Shown here piece after piece: positions 1 through 7,340 of a stretch of 64,000 bases of DNA (positions are counted from its first letter, which is position 1; the number at the start of each line of letters is the position of its first letter). Under the pieces are notes generated by a model. That model was not told where the DNA came from, ran no database searches, and saw only the letters and a list, made by a program, of their open reading frames with translations. Origin of the DNA: Crocinitomix algicola (GTDB taxonomy: Bacteria; Bacteroidota; Bacteroidia; Flavobacteriales_D; Crocinitomicaceae); NCBI RefSeq assembly GCF_001661595.2, contig NZ_LYPF02000014.1:124001-188000 (forward strand), written 5' to 3'. The translations under genes were made by a program, and so were the position numbers.

Positions 1-380
1 TGATAGGCCCTTGCACGTTGGAAGTAGGCCTTACCATATTCAGATTTGATGTTTAATAAAGCATCAATGGTTTGAATTGCTTCTTTGTATTTTTCAACGC
101 TATTTTCTGCAACAGCTTTATTATAATATGCAGGTGTAAATTTGGGATCATTTTCTATGGCCACCGAAAACTTAGAAATTGCTCCTTGAAATTTTTCTTG
201 TTTGAACAATTCTATTCCTTCGTTATAAGCAGTCTGTGAAAGCTCAATTGCGGCATTTGATTCGTTGAGGTGAGTAATCGAATCCCTATAAAATTTTTCT
301 TCAGGTGTTAACTCTTCGATTTGGGCAAAACTCATTCCCCCAAATCCAAAAGCAAATAGTAATAAGGTAATCTTCTTCAT
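1..380 (-). CDS. Secreted TPR-repeat protein (C-terminus cut by window edge)
   Basis: Reading leftward from an ATG at 380, the frame stays open to base 1, so the gene is partial. The first about 20 residues (MKKITLLLFAFGFGGMSFAQ) are a typical Sec signal peptide ending at a Q that often follows signal peptidase I cleavage in Bacteroidota. The mature part holds TPR-like helices (Y-N-x-G-I-E-L-F-K, then a P-x-Y-Y-N-K-A-V motif), which suggests a periplasmic or outer-membrane-associated protein-protein interaction scaffold. The partner cannot be told from the fragment. I see no convincing promoter in the 188 bases between it and glmM; a near-match TACGTTTA lies just upstream on the minus strand. 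The gene call is secure, the function unknown. Confidence 0.8.
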   Translation of the reverse strand, partial: MKKITLLLFAFGFGGMSFAQIEELTPEEKFYRDSITHLNESNAAIELSQTAYNEGIELFKQEKFQGAISKFSVAIENDPKFTPAYYNKAVAENSVEKYKEAIQTIDALLNIKSEYGKAYFQRARAY

Positions 381-568
381 AATATTGAATTGGTGTAAAC
401 GTATGGTTTGACACGATTAAATTGAGCTTTAATTTAGTCAAATTCATTTAGATTAACCCGTTCAAAGAAAGATTATTTGCATGTTTTTTTACACGACCTC
501 CATTGGTCGAAGAAAGGCTGTAATTCACCGATAAATTTAGTGTTATGAGCGTATACTATTTATAGAAA

Positions 569-1957
569 TTAAGCCAAGGCTTTAATTTTGTCCATAATAT
601 CAAAAGCTATTTTATTCGCTTTTTCTTCACTTGAGCTTTCAGAATAAATGCGGATTATAGGTTCTGTATTACTTTTTCGTAAATGTGCCCATTCAGAGCC
701 AAAGTAGATTTTAACGCCATCGGTAGTATCAATCTCAAACGACTTATAGTCATTTTGTATCTGTGTGAGAATTTGATCCACATCCATTTCAGGAGATAAT
801 TCTATTTTGTTTTTGGAAATATGGTAGTTAGGATAAGAAGCTCTAAGTGCTGAACTGCTGATATTTTTTTCCGCTAAATGCGTTAAAAATAATCCTATTC
901 CAACCAAGGCATCCCTTCCGTAATGAGAACTAGGGTAAATAATGCCCCCGTTTCCTTCGCCTCCAATAACAGCATTGGTTTCCTTCATCTTTTTAACCAC
1001 ATTCACTTCTCCTACAGCAGCAGCTTGGTACGAACAGTTGTTATACTTTTCAGTTACCTCGCGCAAAGAGATAGTGGATGATAAATTTGATACAGTGTTT
1101 CCAGGGGTTTTTGATAACACGTAATCAGCTACCGCAACCAGTGTATATTCTTCTCCAAACATCGTTCCATCTTCACAAACGAATGCTAATCGATCTACAT
1201 CAGGATCAACAACAATGCCTAAATCGGCATTCTTTTCTTTAATTGTTTTAGCAATTTCAGTCAGATTTTCTGGCAAAGGTTCTGGGTTGTGCGGAAAATG
1301 ACCATTTGGCTCGCAATATAATTTATGAATTGTATTAACACCAAGAGCTTCTAATAAACGGGGAATAAATATCCCTCCTGTAGAATTGACGGCATCAATA
1401 GCTATTGAAAAATTAGCTTGTTTTATTAATGCGGCATTCACCAAAGGCAAATCTAGAACAGCTTGAATATGTTTTTCCAGGTAAGATTCATCTTTTATGA
1501 CTGTTCCAAGGTCGTCGACTTCCGCAAAGTTAAAATCTTGTTTTTCGGCAGTTGCCAAAATTAATTTCCCCTCTTTGTCAGAGATGAATTCACCCGAGCT
1601 ATTCAAGAGCTTTAAGGCATTCCATTGTTTCGGGTTATGACTGGCAGTTATAATAATTCCACCGTCAGCTTTCTCCATAGGAACCGCAATTTCAACGGTC
1701 GGGGTTGTTGACAAGCCTAAATCAATAACATCAATGCCAAGTCCTATAAGCGTGTTTATAACAAGTTCTGAAATCATCTTACCAGAAAGCCTTGCGTCTC
1801 GACCGATTACAATTTTAGGTTTATTGTTTTCACTCGCGTTTTTTATCCATGTACCGTAAGCAGCGGCAAATTTACATGCGTCTACTGGCGTTAGTCCTTC
1901 ACCTGTTGGTCCACCTATGGTTCCCCTAATTCCTGATATTGATTTTATTAATGTCAC
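569..1957 (-). CDS. glmM: Phosphoglucosamine mutase (phosphohexomutase family)
   Basis: 462 residues, the usual length for the Bacteroidota GlmM type. It should interconvert glucosamine-6-phosphate and glucosamine-1-phosphate on the way to UDP-GlcNAc for peptidoglycan and LPS. Visible family motifs in order: the catalytic phosphoserine loop TASHNP around Ser106, the metal-binding loop DPDVDR (251-256), the sugar-recognition loop GEGNGG (333-338) and the C-terminal phosphate-binding R-K-S-N-T-E-P-I-I-R. The start is a GTG (bases 1957-1955), followed by TLIKSISGIRG, the conserved N-terminus. A TATCTTTG -7 box lies 16 bases upstream. Phosphomannomutase or phosphoglucomutase activity cannot be excluded, because the family is promiscuous; the loop GEGNGG favours the Bacteroidota GlmM group. 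Cytoplasmic, single gene. Confidence 0.88.
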   Translation of the reverse strand: MTLIKSISGIRGTIGGPTGEGLTPVDACKFAAAYGTWIKNASENNKPKIVIGRDARLSGKMISELVINTLIGLGIDVIDLGLSTTPTVEIAVPMEKADGGIIITASHNPKQWNALKLLNSSGEFISDKEGKLILATAEKQDFNFAEVDDLGTVIKDESYLEKHIQAVLDLPLVNAALIKQANFSIAIDAVNSTGGIFIPRLLEALGVNTIHKLYCEPNGHFPHNPEPLPENLTEIAKTIKEKNADLGIVVDPDVDRLAFVCEDGTMFGEEYTLVAVADYVLSKTPGNTVSNLSSTISLREVTEKYNNCSYQAAAVGEVNVVKKMKETNAVIGGEGNGGIIYPSSHYGRDALVGIGLFLTHLAEKNISSSALRASYPNYHISKNKIELSPEMDVDQILTQIQNDYKSFEIDTTDGVKIYFGSEWAHLRKSNTEPIIRIYSESSSEEKANKIAFDIMDKIKALA

Positions 1958-1973
1958 AGTCTAAGTTTTTTAA

Positions 1974-1981
1974 CAAAGATA
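1974..1981 (-). promoter_or_regulatory. Putative -7 promoter box for glmM
   Basis: TATCTTTG on the minus strand matches the Bacteroidota -7 consensus TAnnTTTG and lies 16 bases before the GTG start. No clear -33 TTTG is present at the usual distance, so the call rests on the -7 match and position. Confidence 0.5.
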
Positions 1982-2072
1982 GTTTTTTGTGTGATTAATG
2001 TGGGATTATTAGAAAGAGGTCTTGAACAGTTTGTCGTGAGAAAAAAATGAAAAATAAAATTTGACCAATTTG

Positions 2073-2101
2073 TTTGGTTTAAGATAATATTTGTATAATT
2101 G
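2073..2101 (+). promoter_or_regulatory. Possible rho promoter
   Basis: TTTG at 2073-2076, a 17-base spacer, then TATAATTG at 2094-2101, which is one mismatch from TAnnTTTG. It would give a leader of about 85 bases before the rho ATG at 2191, room for the autoregulation known for rho genes in other bacteria. Weak match, so moderate to low confidence. Confidence 0.35.
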
Positions 2102-2190
2102 CAGTAAATCTAGAGAAATCATTTCGAGATTACTCAATTTTGAATCACCGAATTTCTTTTCAAAGAATAAATCGACACAAGAACATATTT

Positions 2191-3804
2191 ATGACTGACA
2201 TTTCAGATCTGAACGCTAAAAGAGTAGCGGAATTAAGAGAGATTGCTAAGCAATTAGGTATTGCAGGCGTTGAGACGCTTAAAAAGAAAGAGATAATTGA
2301 CAAGATTACTGCAGGTCCAACATCTTCAGAGAATAGTGTAGAGCCAGTGCAAGCGGAAAAACCGAAAAGAACAAGACGCCCACGAAAAAAGGTTGAAGCG
2401 AGTGCTGAAACTGAGAAAGCAGGAAGCGGGGATTTATTTTCAGAAGAAATTAAAACTGCGGTAACTGAAGAGTCAGTGCCTGCGCCGGAACAAAAAAAGA
2501 GGAGAAGAAAACCCAAACCAAGTCAGCAAGAAAATTCAGGTGATCAAAATTCATCAACAACAGAAGAGAAAAAGAATCCTCAAGTTCCAAAAGAGCAATC
2601 TACTAGAGATAAAAACAATAATCGTCAGAACAACAATCGACAAAATAATCGTAAAAAATCAGTAGAAGATTACTACGGATACAATTTTGATGGGCTAATT
2701 ATTAGTGAAGGAGTTTTAGATATGATGCAGGACGGGTATGGTTTTTTACGCTCGTCGGATTATAATTATTTGCCTTCTCCGGATGATGTATATGTATCCC
2801 AGAGTCAAGTTAAACGTTATGGACTTAAAAAAGGAGATACCGTAAAGGGAGCTATTCGTCCACCAAAGGCAGGGGAAAAGTATTTTCCATTAATTAATGT
2901 AGAAAGTGTAAATGGTAGAGAACCTAATTATGTTCGTGATCGTGTTCCTTTCGAATATTTAACACCGCTTTTTCCGAAAGATAAATTCCAAATTACAGGG
3001 CATAAAAACGAGACTTTGTCGACGCGAATCATGGATTTATTTGCGCCAATTGGAAAAGGACAGAGAGGTATGATTGTTGCTCAACCTAAAACGGGTAAAA
3101 CGGTTTTATTAAAAGATGTAGCAAATGCAATTGCAGCTAACCATCCTGAAGTTTATTTAATTGTACTCCTCATTGATGAACGTCCAGAAGAGGTAACAGA
3201 TATGGCAAGGTCGGTTAATGCAGAAGTGGTTGCGTCAACTTTCGATGAGCCAGCTGACAAACATGTTAAATTAGCAAATATTGTTTTAGACAAAGCCAAA
3301 AGAATGGTTGAATGTGGACATGATGTTGTCATTCTCTTGGATTCCATTACGCGTTTAGCTCGAGCATACAATACTGTTCAGCCAGCTTCAGGAAAAGTAC
3401 TTTCTGGTGGTGTTGATGCCAATGCATTACATAAACCAAAACGTTTCTTTGGTGCTGCGAGAAAAATAGAAAATGGCGGGTCTTTAACAATTCTTGCTAC
3501 TGCCCTTACAGAAACAGGATCGAAGATGGATGAAGTGATTTTTGAGGAGTTTAAAGGTACGGGTAATATGGAGTTGCAATTGGATCGTAAAATTGCAAAC
3601 CGTCGAATTTACCCGGCAATAGATATTACAGGTTCGGGTACCAGACGAGAAGATTTACTAATGAGCAAAGAAGCCCTGCAAAGAATTTGGATTTTAAGAA
3701 AGTATTTGGCGGATATGAATCCGGTCGAAGCAATGGAGTTTATTAAGGAACGAATTCAAGGTACTCTTTCCAATGAGGAGTTCTTGATTTCAATGAACGG
3801 ATAA
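2191..3804 (+). CDS. rho: Transcription termination factor Rho with a long disordered insertion
   Basis: ATP-dependent RNA helicase that ends transcription. Residues 7-40 form the Rho_N helical bundle; about 42-156 is a low-complexity region rich in Lys, Arg, Glu, Ser and then Asn/Arg ([12 protein letters not shown]); next comes the cold-shock-like RNA-binding domain ([18 protein letters not shown]), then the RecA-like motor with Walker A AQPKTGKT (297-304), Walker [15 protein letters not shown] and the arginine finger and Q/R-loop region up to the C-terminus. I chose the ATG at 2191 because it starts the conserved Rho_N helix; the frame is open upstream to a TTG at 2140 but those 17 residues do not resemble the family. 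The insertion is typical of Bacteroidota Rho and absent from the 419-residue E. coli protein. A bidirectional terminator follows. Confidence 0.96.
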   Translation: MTDISDLNAKRVAELREIAKQLGIAGVETLKKKEIIDKITAGPTSSENSVEPVQAEKPKRTRRPRKKVEASAETEKAGSGDLFSEEIKTAVTEESVPAPEQKKRRRKPKPSQQENSGDQNSSTTEEKKNPQVPKEQSTRDKNNNRQNNNRQNNRKKSVEDYYGYNFDGLIISEGVLDMMQDGYGFLRSSDYNYLPSPDDVYVSQSQVKRYGLKKGDTVKGAIRPPKAGEKYFPLINVESVNGREPNYVRDRVPFEYLTPLFPKDKFQITGHKNETLSTRIMDLFAPIGKGQRGMIVAQPKTGKTVLLKDVANAIAANHPEVYLIVLLIDERPEEVTDMARSVNAEVVASTFDEPADKHVKLANIVLDKAKRMVECGHDVVILLDSITRLARAYNTVQPASGKVLSGGVDANALHKPKRFFGAARKIENGGSLTILATALTETGSKMDEVIFEEFKGTGNMELQLDRKIANRRIYPAIDITGSGTRREDLLMSKEALQRIWILRKYLADMNPVEAMEFIKERIQGTLSNEEFLISMNG

Positions 3805-3843
3805 AAAACTAATCCCATAAACTACCTAATGGGTAAAAAAATC

Positions 3844-3878
3844 AAAACCTGTGAGAAAAATTTTCTTACAGGTTTTTT
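3844..3878. terminator. Bidirectional intrinsic terminator between rho and the DUF4301 gene
   Basis: A 16-base stem, AAAACCTGTGAGAAAA pairing with TTTTCTTACAGGTTTT with one G-T wobble, is flanked by T-runs on both strands. It sits between convergent genes, so it can serve both. Confidence 0.8.
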
Positions 3879-3903
3879 GATTTATGATATGTTCGTCTAA
3901 TGA

Positions 3904-5325
3904 CTACTTGCTCCTGTGCATGGGCTTTAATAGGTCTAAAATCGTTTTTACTGGGCTGAAACATTGACTGTCAATTTCGTAAAAGATTGTATTCCAATTT
4001 GCCATCCCTCCATTCCATAAACCCGGTTGCTCGATAAATTGAACGTTTTCACCTTTTTGAGTTTTTTGGACAATAAAGTATTGCAAATCCTCTTTAAAAT
4101 CCATCAAATCAAAATATTCACCTTTGTAGTTCTTTGGTGCACAGATTATTTCAACTGGATTAAAATGGGTTGATTTTATCAACATATTTAATTGTGAAGG
4201 TCGGGTTGAAATTTGAGACTTTTCCACAATTTGCCGCTGGATATCCCCTTGCTCGTTTTTTACCCAGAATGGTCCACCACCAGGTTGCCCTTCATTTTTT
4301 ACCATTCCGCAAATTCGGTACGGCCGATTAAGAATTGATTTTACTTTTTCTTCATTACTCCAATCGGATTCTTTTATGTTGAGTTGGAATTGGTCATTCA
4401 ATTGTTTTAACTGCTGCTTAAAAGGTTTTCCTTCTTCAATAGCATTTAAAACTTCAAAACACATATTTTGGAAATCGAGCAAAATTCCAGACAAAATTTT
4501 ACGCGTTTTGGTGGAGAATTCTGATTTATTTTGATGCTGGATATTATCAATGTTTCTTATTAAAATAAGATCCGATTTTATTCTGTTTAGGTTGTCCAAT
4601 AGCACCCCGTGGCCTGCTGGCCTTGTTATTGGATTTCCATTTTCATCTTTAAAAACTTCGTTCGATGCAGTGAAAGCAACCGAATTCGTATCCTCGTCTT
4701 GTACTGAAAACTCAAATGAAAAATCAATGCCTGTCATCTCTCTCAAGATCTTGATACTGTGTCGTATTTCTTCTTCAAATTTTGAATTTATTGTGAAGTG
4801 AAATTTAGACTGTTCACCGGCAACCTTCGTACCTTGTAAAACGTGTTCTTGAAAAGGGTTGATGATAAAATTACCATATCGATGAAACGGAATTAACCCC
4901 TTTGGACGATTTCCAAAATTAAAGCCTTCTTCATGCAGTATCAATTTTAAAAATTTTTCAATCTCAATTGATCCACTTTTTAATTCTTGTTTAACCGTAA
5001 TAGGTAGTTTGTTGTAAAAAGCAAACTCTTCAACACTATTTATTAAATGCTCAATAAATTCTATGGTTGATTCGGACGGATTTTCATTGTTGAGAAATGC
5101 ATAGGCACTTCCAAACATTCTCGAACCAGAACCGCTTGCAGGAACAAAAAAGGTAATATCAATCGATTCTTTTGTGTTTTCGAAATACGTTAAAGCATCG
5201 CTTTCTATTTTTGGCGTTATTTTTTCTATACCATTATTTATACGGCATGATGCTACTAATTCAATTTTTGGGTTGCCTTTTTCAATTTTCTCTTTCTGAA
5301 TGGCAATTTTTTCTTCGATGGTCAT
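3904..5325 (-). CDS. DUF4301 family protein (nucleotidyltransferase-like N-terminus)
   Basis: 473 residues and resembling the Bacteroidota DUF4301 family over its full length. Near residues 60-71 the sequence FVPASGSGSRMF recalls the glycine-rich, Arg-ending loop of sugar-nucleotide pyrophosphorylases, so a nucleotidyltransferase fold is plausible, but no reaction is established. The C-terminal third has conserved blocks RPYRICGMVKNEGQPGGGPF and GLWNGGMANWNT that are hallmarks of the family. No signal peptide or membrane segment; predicted cytoplasmic. It is transcribed alone, convergent to rho, with a TATATTTG box 28 bases before the ATG. Function unknown. Confidence 0.8.
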   Translation of the reverse strand: MTIEEKIAIQKEKIEKGNPKIELVASCRINNGIEKITPKIESDALTYFENTKESIDITFFVPASGSGSRMFGSAYAFLNNENPSESTIEFIEHLINSVEEFAFYNKLPITVKQELKSGSIEIEKFLKLILHEEGFNFGNRPKGLIPFHRYGNFIINPFQEHVLQGTKVAGEQSKFHFTINSKFEEEIRHSIKILREMTGIDFSFEFSVQDEDTNSVAFTASNEVFKDENGNPITRPAGHGVLLDNLNRIKSDLILIRNIDNIQHQNKSEFSTKTRKILSGILLDFQNMCFEVLNAIEEGKPFKQQLKQLNDQFQLNIKESDWSNEEKVKSILNRPYRICGMVKNEGQPGGGPFWVKNEQGDIQRQIVEKSQISTRPSQLNMLIKSTHFNPVEIICAPKNYKGEYFDLMDFKEDLQYFIVQKTQKGENVQFIEQPGLWNGGMANWNTIFYEIDSQCFSPVKTILDLLKPMHRSK

Positions 5326-5353
5326 CTTGTGCTATCGGTTATTAAATATATTC

Positions 5354-5361
5354 CAAATATA
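5354..5361 (-). promoter_or_regulatory. Putative -7 box for the DUF4301 gene
   Basis: TATATTTG on the minus strand, a full TAnnTTTG match, lies 28 bases upstream of the ATG at 5325. No convincing -33 element. Confidence 0.5.
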
Positions 5362-5434
5362 TAAGTTTATTTTTCTACTCTTATAATTGGTGAAAAGGGA
5401 TTCAAAAAAACACCGTCATTTCCTCTACAAATCG

Positions 5435-5442
5435 TATTTTTG
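5435..5442 (+). promoter_or_regulatory. -7 box placing the start site at the GTG of the methyltransferase gene
   Basis: TATTTTTG ends only 5 bases before the GTG at 5448. In Bacteroidota promoters transcription starts a few bases after this box, so the mRNA would have no leader or almost none. Confidence 0.5.
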
Positions 5443-5447
5443 ACCTC

Positions 5448-6206
5448 GTGATAAGGTCTTACGTTAAATATCGAAGAAAAGCTGTAAACGCCCATGGCTT
5501 GCATTCTCCTTTTCTTTATGAATTTTATCAAAAGGTGGTTCGAAGAAAGAATTATGTTAGACAACCGGAAATTGAATCATTAAGATCATCGCTACTGCAA
5601 CGGAAAGCAAAAATTAGGGTTACTGATTATGGCGCTGGTAGTAGAGTTCAGGCAAATGATTTGAGGTCAATCGCTTCAATTACCCGAACGGCATCGATGC
5701 CGAGAAAAAAAGGGATGTTTTTAAATCGATTACTTGAATATTATGAATGTCGTACGGTTTTGGAGTTAGGGACCTCTTTAGGAATTGGAACGGCTTATTT
5801 TTCTAAAGCAAGAACAGTCAATTCGGTTCTAACTATTGAAGGGTGCCCTAATATTGCGCAAATTGCAAAAGAGAATTTTGATGGATTAAATTGTTCCAAT
5901 GTTGAACTTAGGGTTGGTCGTTTTGATAAGGCATTAAAAGGTGTAAACCAGGTGTTTGATTTTGTTTATATTGACGGTAATCATTTGGAAGGAGCAACGC
6001 TTGAGTATTTTAAATTTGCCCTCGAGCATACTCATGAAGACTCATTTATAGTTTTTGATGACATAAATTGGAGTGATGGAATGAAGTCAGCATGGAAAAA
6101 GATTATTGCGCAGCCTAATGTTCATGTGTCAATGGACTTTTTTCAATTTGGAATTGTATGCAAAAGGCCCACTCAACGCAAACAAGATTTCACTATAAAA
6201 TTTTAG
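5448..6206 (+). CDS. Class I SAM-dependent methyltransferase, O-methyltransferase-like
   Basis: 252 residues. The Rossmann core starts about residue 97 with TVLELGTSLGIGTAYFS (motif I, SAM binding), followed by LTIEGCPN (acidic loop for the ribose), FDFVYIDGNH (motif IV with the Asp often used for metal or catalysis in catechol-type O-methyltransferases) and FIVFDDINWSDGM. The N-terminal 90 residues carry HGLHSPFLYEF and YGAGSR, conserved in the Bacteroidota members of this group. The start is a GTG; a -7 box ends 5 bases before it. The cobalamin adenosyltransferase gene begins 6 bases after the stop, so the two are probably co-transcribed. Substrate unknown. Confidence 0.82.
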   Translation: MIRSYVKYRRKAVNAHGLHSPFLYEFYQKVVRRKNYVRQPEIESLRSSLLQRKAKIRVTDYGAGSRVQANDLRSIASITRTASMPRKKGMFLNRLLEYYECRTVLELGTSLGIGTAYFSKARTVNSVLTIEGCPNIAQIAKENFDGLNCSNVELRVGRFDKALKGVNQVFDFVYIDGNHLEGATLEYFKFALEHTHEDSFIVFDDINWSDGMKSAWKKIIAQPNVHVSMDFFQFGIVCKRPTQRKQDFTIKF

Positions 6207-6212
6207 AATTAG

Positions 6213-6761
6213 ATGAAAGTATATACAAAAAAAGGAGATCAAGGAAAAACTGGATTGATTGGAGGGACAAGGGTACCGAAATCGAGTATTCGAATTGAAT
6301 CATACGGTACAGTAGATGAATTAAATTCTTATTTAGGTCTATTAAGGGATAAAGCAATCGACGAAAAAAGCAAGGAAGACATTATTTACATTCAAGATCG
6401 CTTATTTACAATTGGCTCATGGTTGGCAACAGATCCAGAGAAAGGCAAGATGGAACTTCCTGCCTTATTTGAAGAGGATATTAAATTTTTAGAAGAAGAA
6501 ATAGATCGCATGGATGAGTCGATAGAACCGATGCGTTTCTTTGTATTACCTGGCGGACATGAGACGGTATCTTTTTGTCATATTGCCAGATGTGTTTGTC
6601 GTCGTGCAGAAAGGCTAGTCACTGCTTTAAATGAAGAGTCAGAAATAAATTCATTGATCATGCCTTATTTAAATAGGTTGAGTGATTATTTATTTGTTTA
6701 TGGGAGGTTTTTGACGGTAAAACTCGGGGCTGAAGAGATTCCTTGGAAGCCAAAAAAATAG
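6213..6761 (+). CDS. Cob(I)alamin adenosyltransferase, PduO type
   Basis: 182 residues, the normal length. The family transfers the adenosyl group of ATP to cob(I)alamin, making the coenzyme for mutases and class II ribonucleotide reductase. Key motifs: the N-terminal ATP-binding loop YTKKGDQGKTGLIGG (4-18), SYGTVDELNSYLG, and the C-terminal CHIARCVCRRAERLV helix with the Arg pair used in ATP binding, then NRLSDYLFVYGRF. The ATG follows the methyltransferase stop by 6 bases. No other cobalamin gene is in the window, so it likely serves salvage of imported cobamide. High confidence in family; pduO/cobO naming varies, so I give no symbol. Confidence 0.93.
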   Translation: MKVYTKKGDQGKTGLIGGTRVPKSSIRIESYGTVDELNSYLGLLRDKAIDEKSKEDIIYIQDRLFTIGSWLATDPEKGKMELPALFEEDIKFLEEEIDRMDESIEPMRFFVLPGGHETVSFCHIARCVCRRAERLVTALNEESEINSLIMPYLNRLSDYLFVYGRFLTVKLGAEEIPWKPKK

Positions 6762-6821
6762 ATTGTGAAGAAAAAAAGTGCTAAAAAACTTGCATCTAAG
6801 TTTAAAAAAATTACTTTTGCG

Positions 6822-6829
6822 GCAAAATG
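6822..6829 (+). promoter_or_regulatory. Putative -7 box for the DUF2795 gene
   Basis: TACTTTTG matches TAnnTTTG and ends 14 bases before the ATG at 6844. It falls inside the stretch that would be coding if the upstream GTG at 6778 were used, which supports the later start. Confidence 0.55.
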
Positions 6830-6843
6830 AAAATTTAACACTT

Positions 6844-7065
6844 ATGTATTGGACGTTGGAATTAGCTTCATATTTGGAGGACGCACCTTGGCCAGCAGCA
6901 AAAGACGAATTAATCGATTTTGCTATGAGAACAGGAGCTCCATTAGAAGTGGTAGAGAATCTACAAGAGATTGAAGATGAAGGAGAATCATACGAAAGCA
7001 TAGAAGAGATTTGGCCGGATTACCCGACCAAGGATGATTTTTTCTTCAACGAAGATGAATATTAA
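6844..7065 (+). CDS. DUF2795 family small acidic protein
   Basis: 73 residues, starting MYWTLELASYLEDAPWPA and ending FFFNEDEY, a small acidic cytoplasmic protein that is nearly invariant across Bacteroidota. The GTG at 6778 would add 22 poorly conserved residues and would place a -7 promoter box within the gene, so the ATG at 6844 is preferred. Function unknown; the extreme conservation and the strong own promoter and terminator suggest a highly expressed housekeeping role. I infer nothing more specific. Confidence 0.85.
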   Translation: MYWTLELASYLEDAPWPAAKDELIDFAMRTGAPLEVVENLQEIEDEGESYESIEEIWPDYPTKDDFFFNEDEY

Positions 7066-7080
7066 TTAGAATTTAATGAG

Positions 7081-7105
7081 AGGCTCGCTTTTGCGAGCCT
7101 TTTTT
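7081..7105 (+). terminator. Intrinsic terminator after the DUF2795 gene
   Basis: Perfect 8-bp stem AGGCTCGC / GCGAGCCT with a TTTT loop, followed by at least five Ts. 15 bases after the stop codon. Confidence 0.9.
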
Positions 7106-7283
7106 CTGATAAATAGTTTTAAATACTGTCATTTCGACTTTATTTAGAGTCGATAAATTAAGAAAGTCAGCTAAATAGCGTTTGTTTGTTGGTAAATCGG
7201 ACAGATTGGCTGATTTTTTTTGATGGTATGATTTCTGACTTATGTTGAGTCATGTATTTAGTAACCCAATTTTTACATGAAAA

Positions 7284-7315
7284 TTGGAAATAATTAAGTT
7301 AACTCGCTATTTTTG
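7284..7315 (+). promoter_or_regulatory. secA promoter (-33 TTG, -7 TATTTTTG)
   Basis: TTG at 7284-7286, a 21-base spacer, then TATTTTTG at 7308-7315 fit the Bacteroidota sigma factor consensus well. The ATG of secA is 25 bases further on. The 275 bases between the DUF2795 stop and secA contain otherwise only the terminator at 7081 and a few short imperfect hairpins. Confidence 0.75.
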
Positions 7316-7340
7316 CGGTTCATAAATTTAGACGGATAAA

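Noticed and set aside
494-509. CGACC/GGTCG hairpin after glmM
   Set aside because: Short stem followed by A-run, not T-run, on the minus strand, so not a convincing terminator.
942-1124. A 60-residue plus-strand frame inside glmM
   Set aside because: Antisense of a well-conserved gene, composition unlike a real protein (Pro/Ser/Phe-rich).
2140-2190. Longer rho N-terminus from a TTG start
   Set aside because: The 17 extra residues do not resemble Rho and an ATG begins the conserved first helix.
6778-6843. Longer DUF2795 protein from a GTG start
   Set aside because: Would put a -7 promoter box within the gene; the family begins at MYWTLELASYLE.
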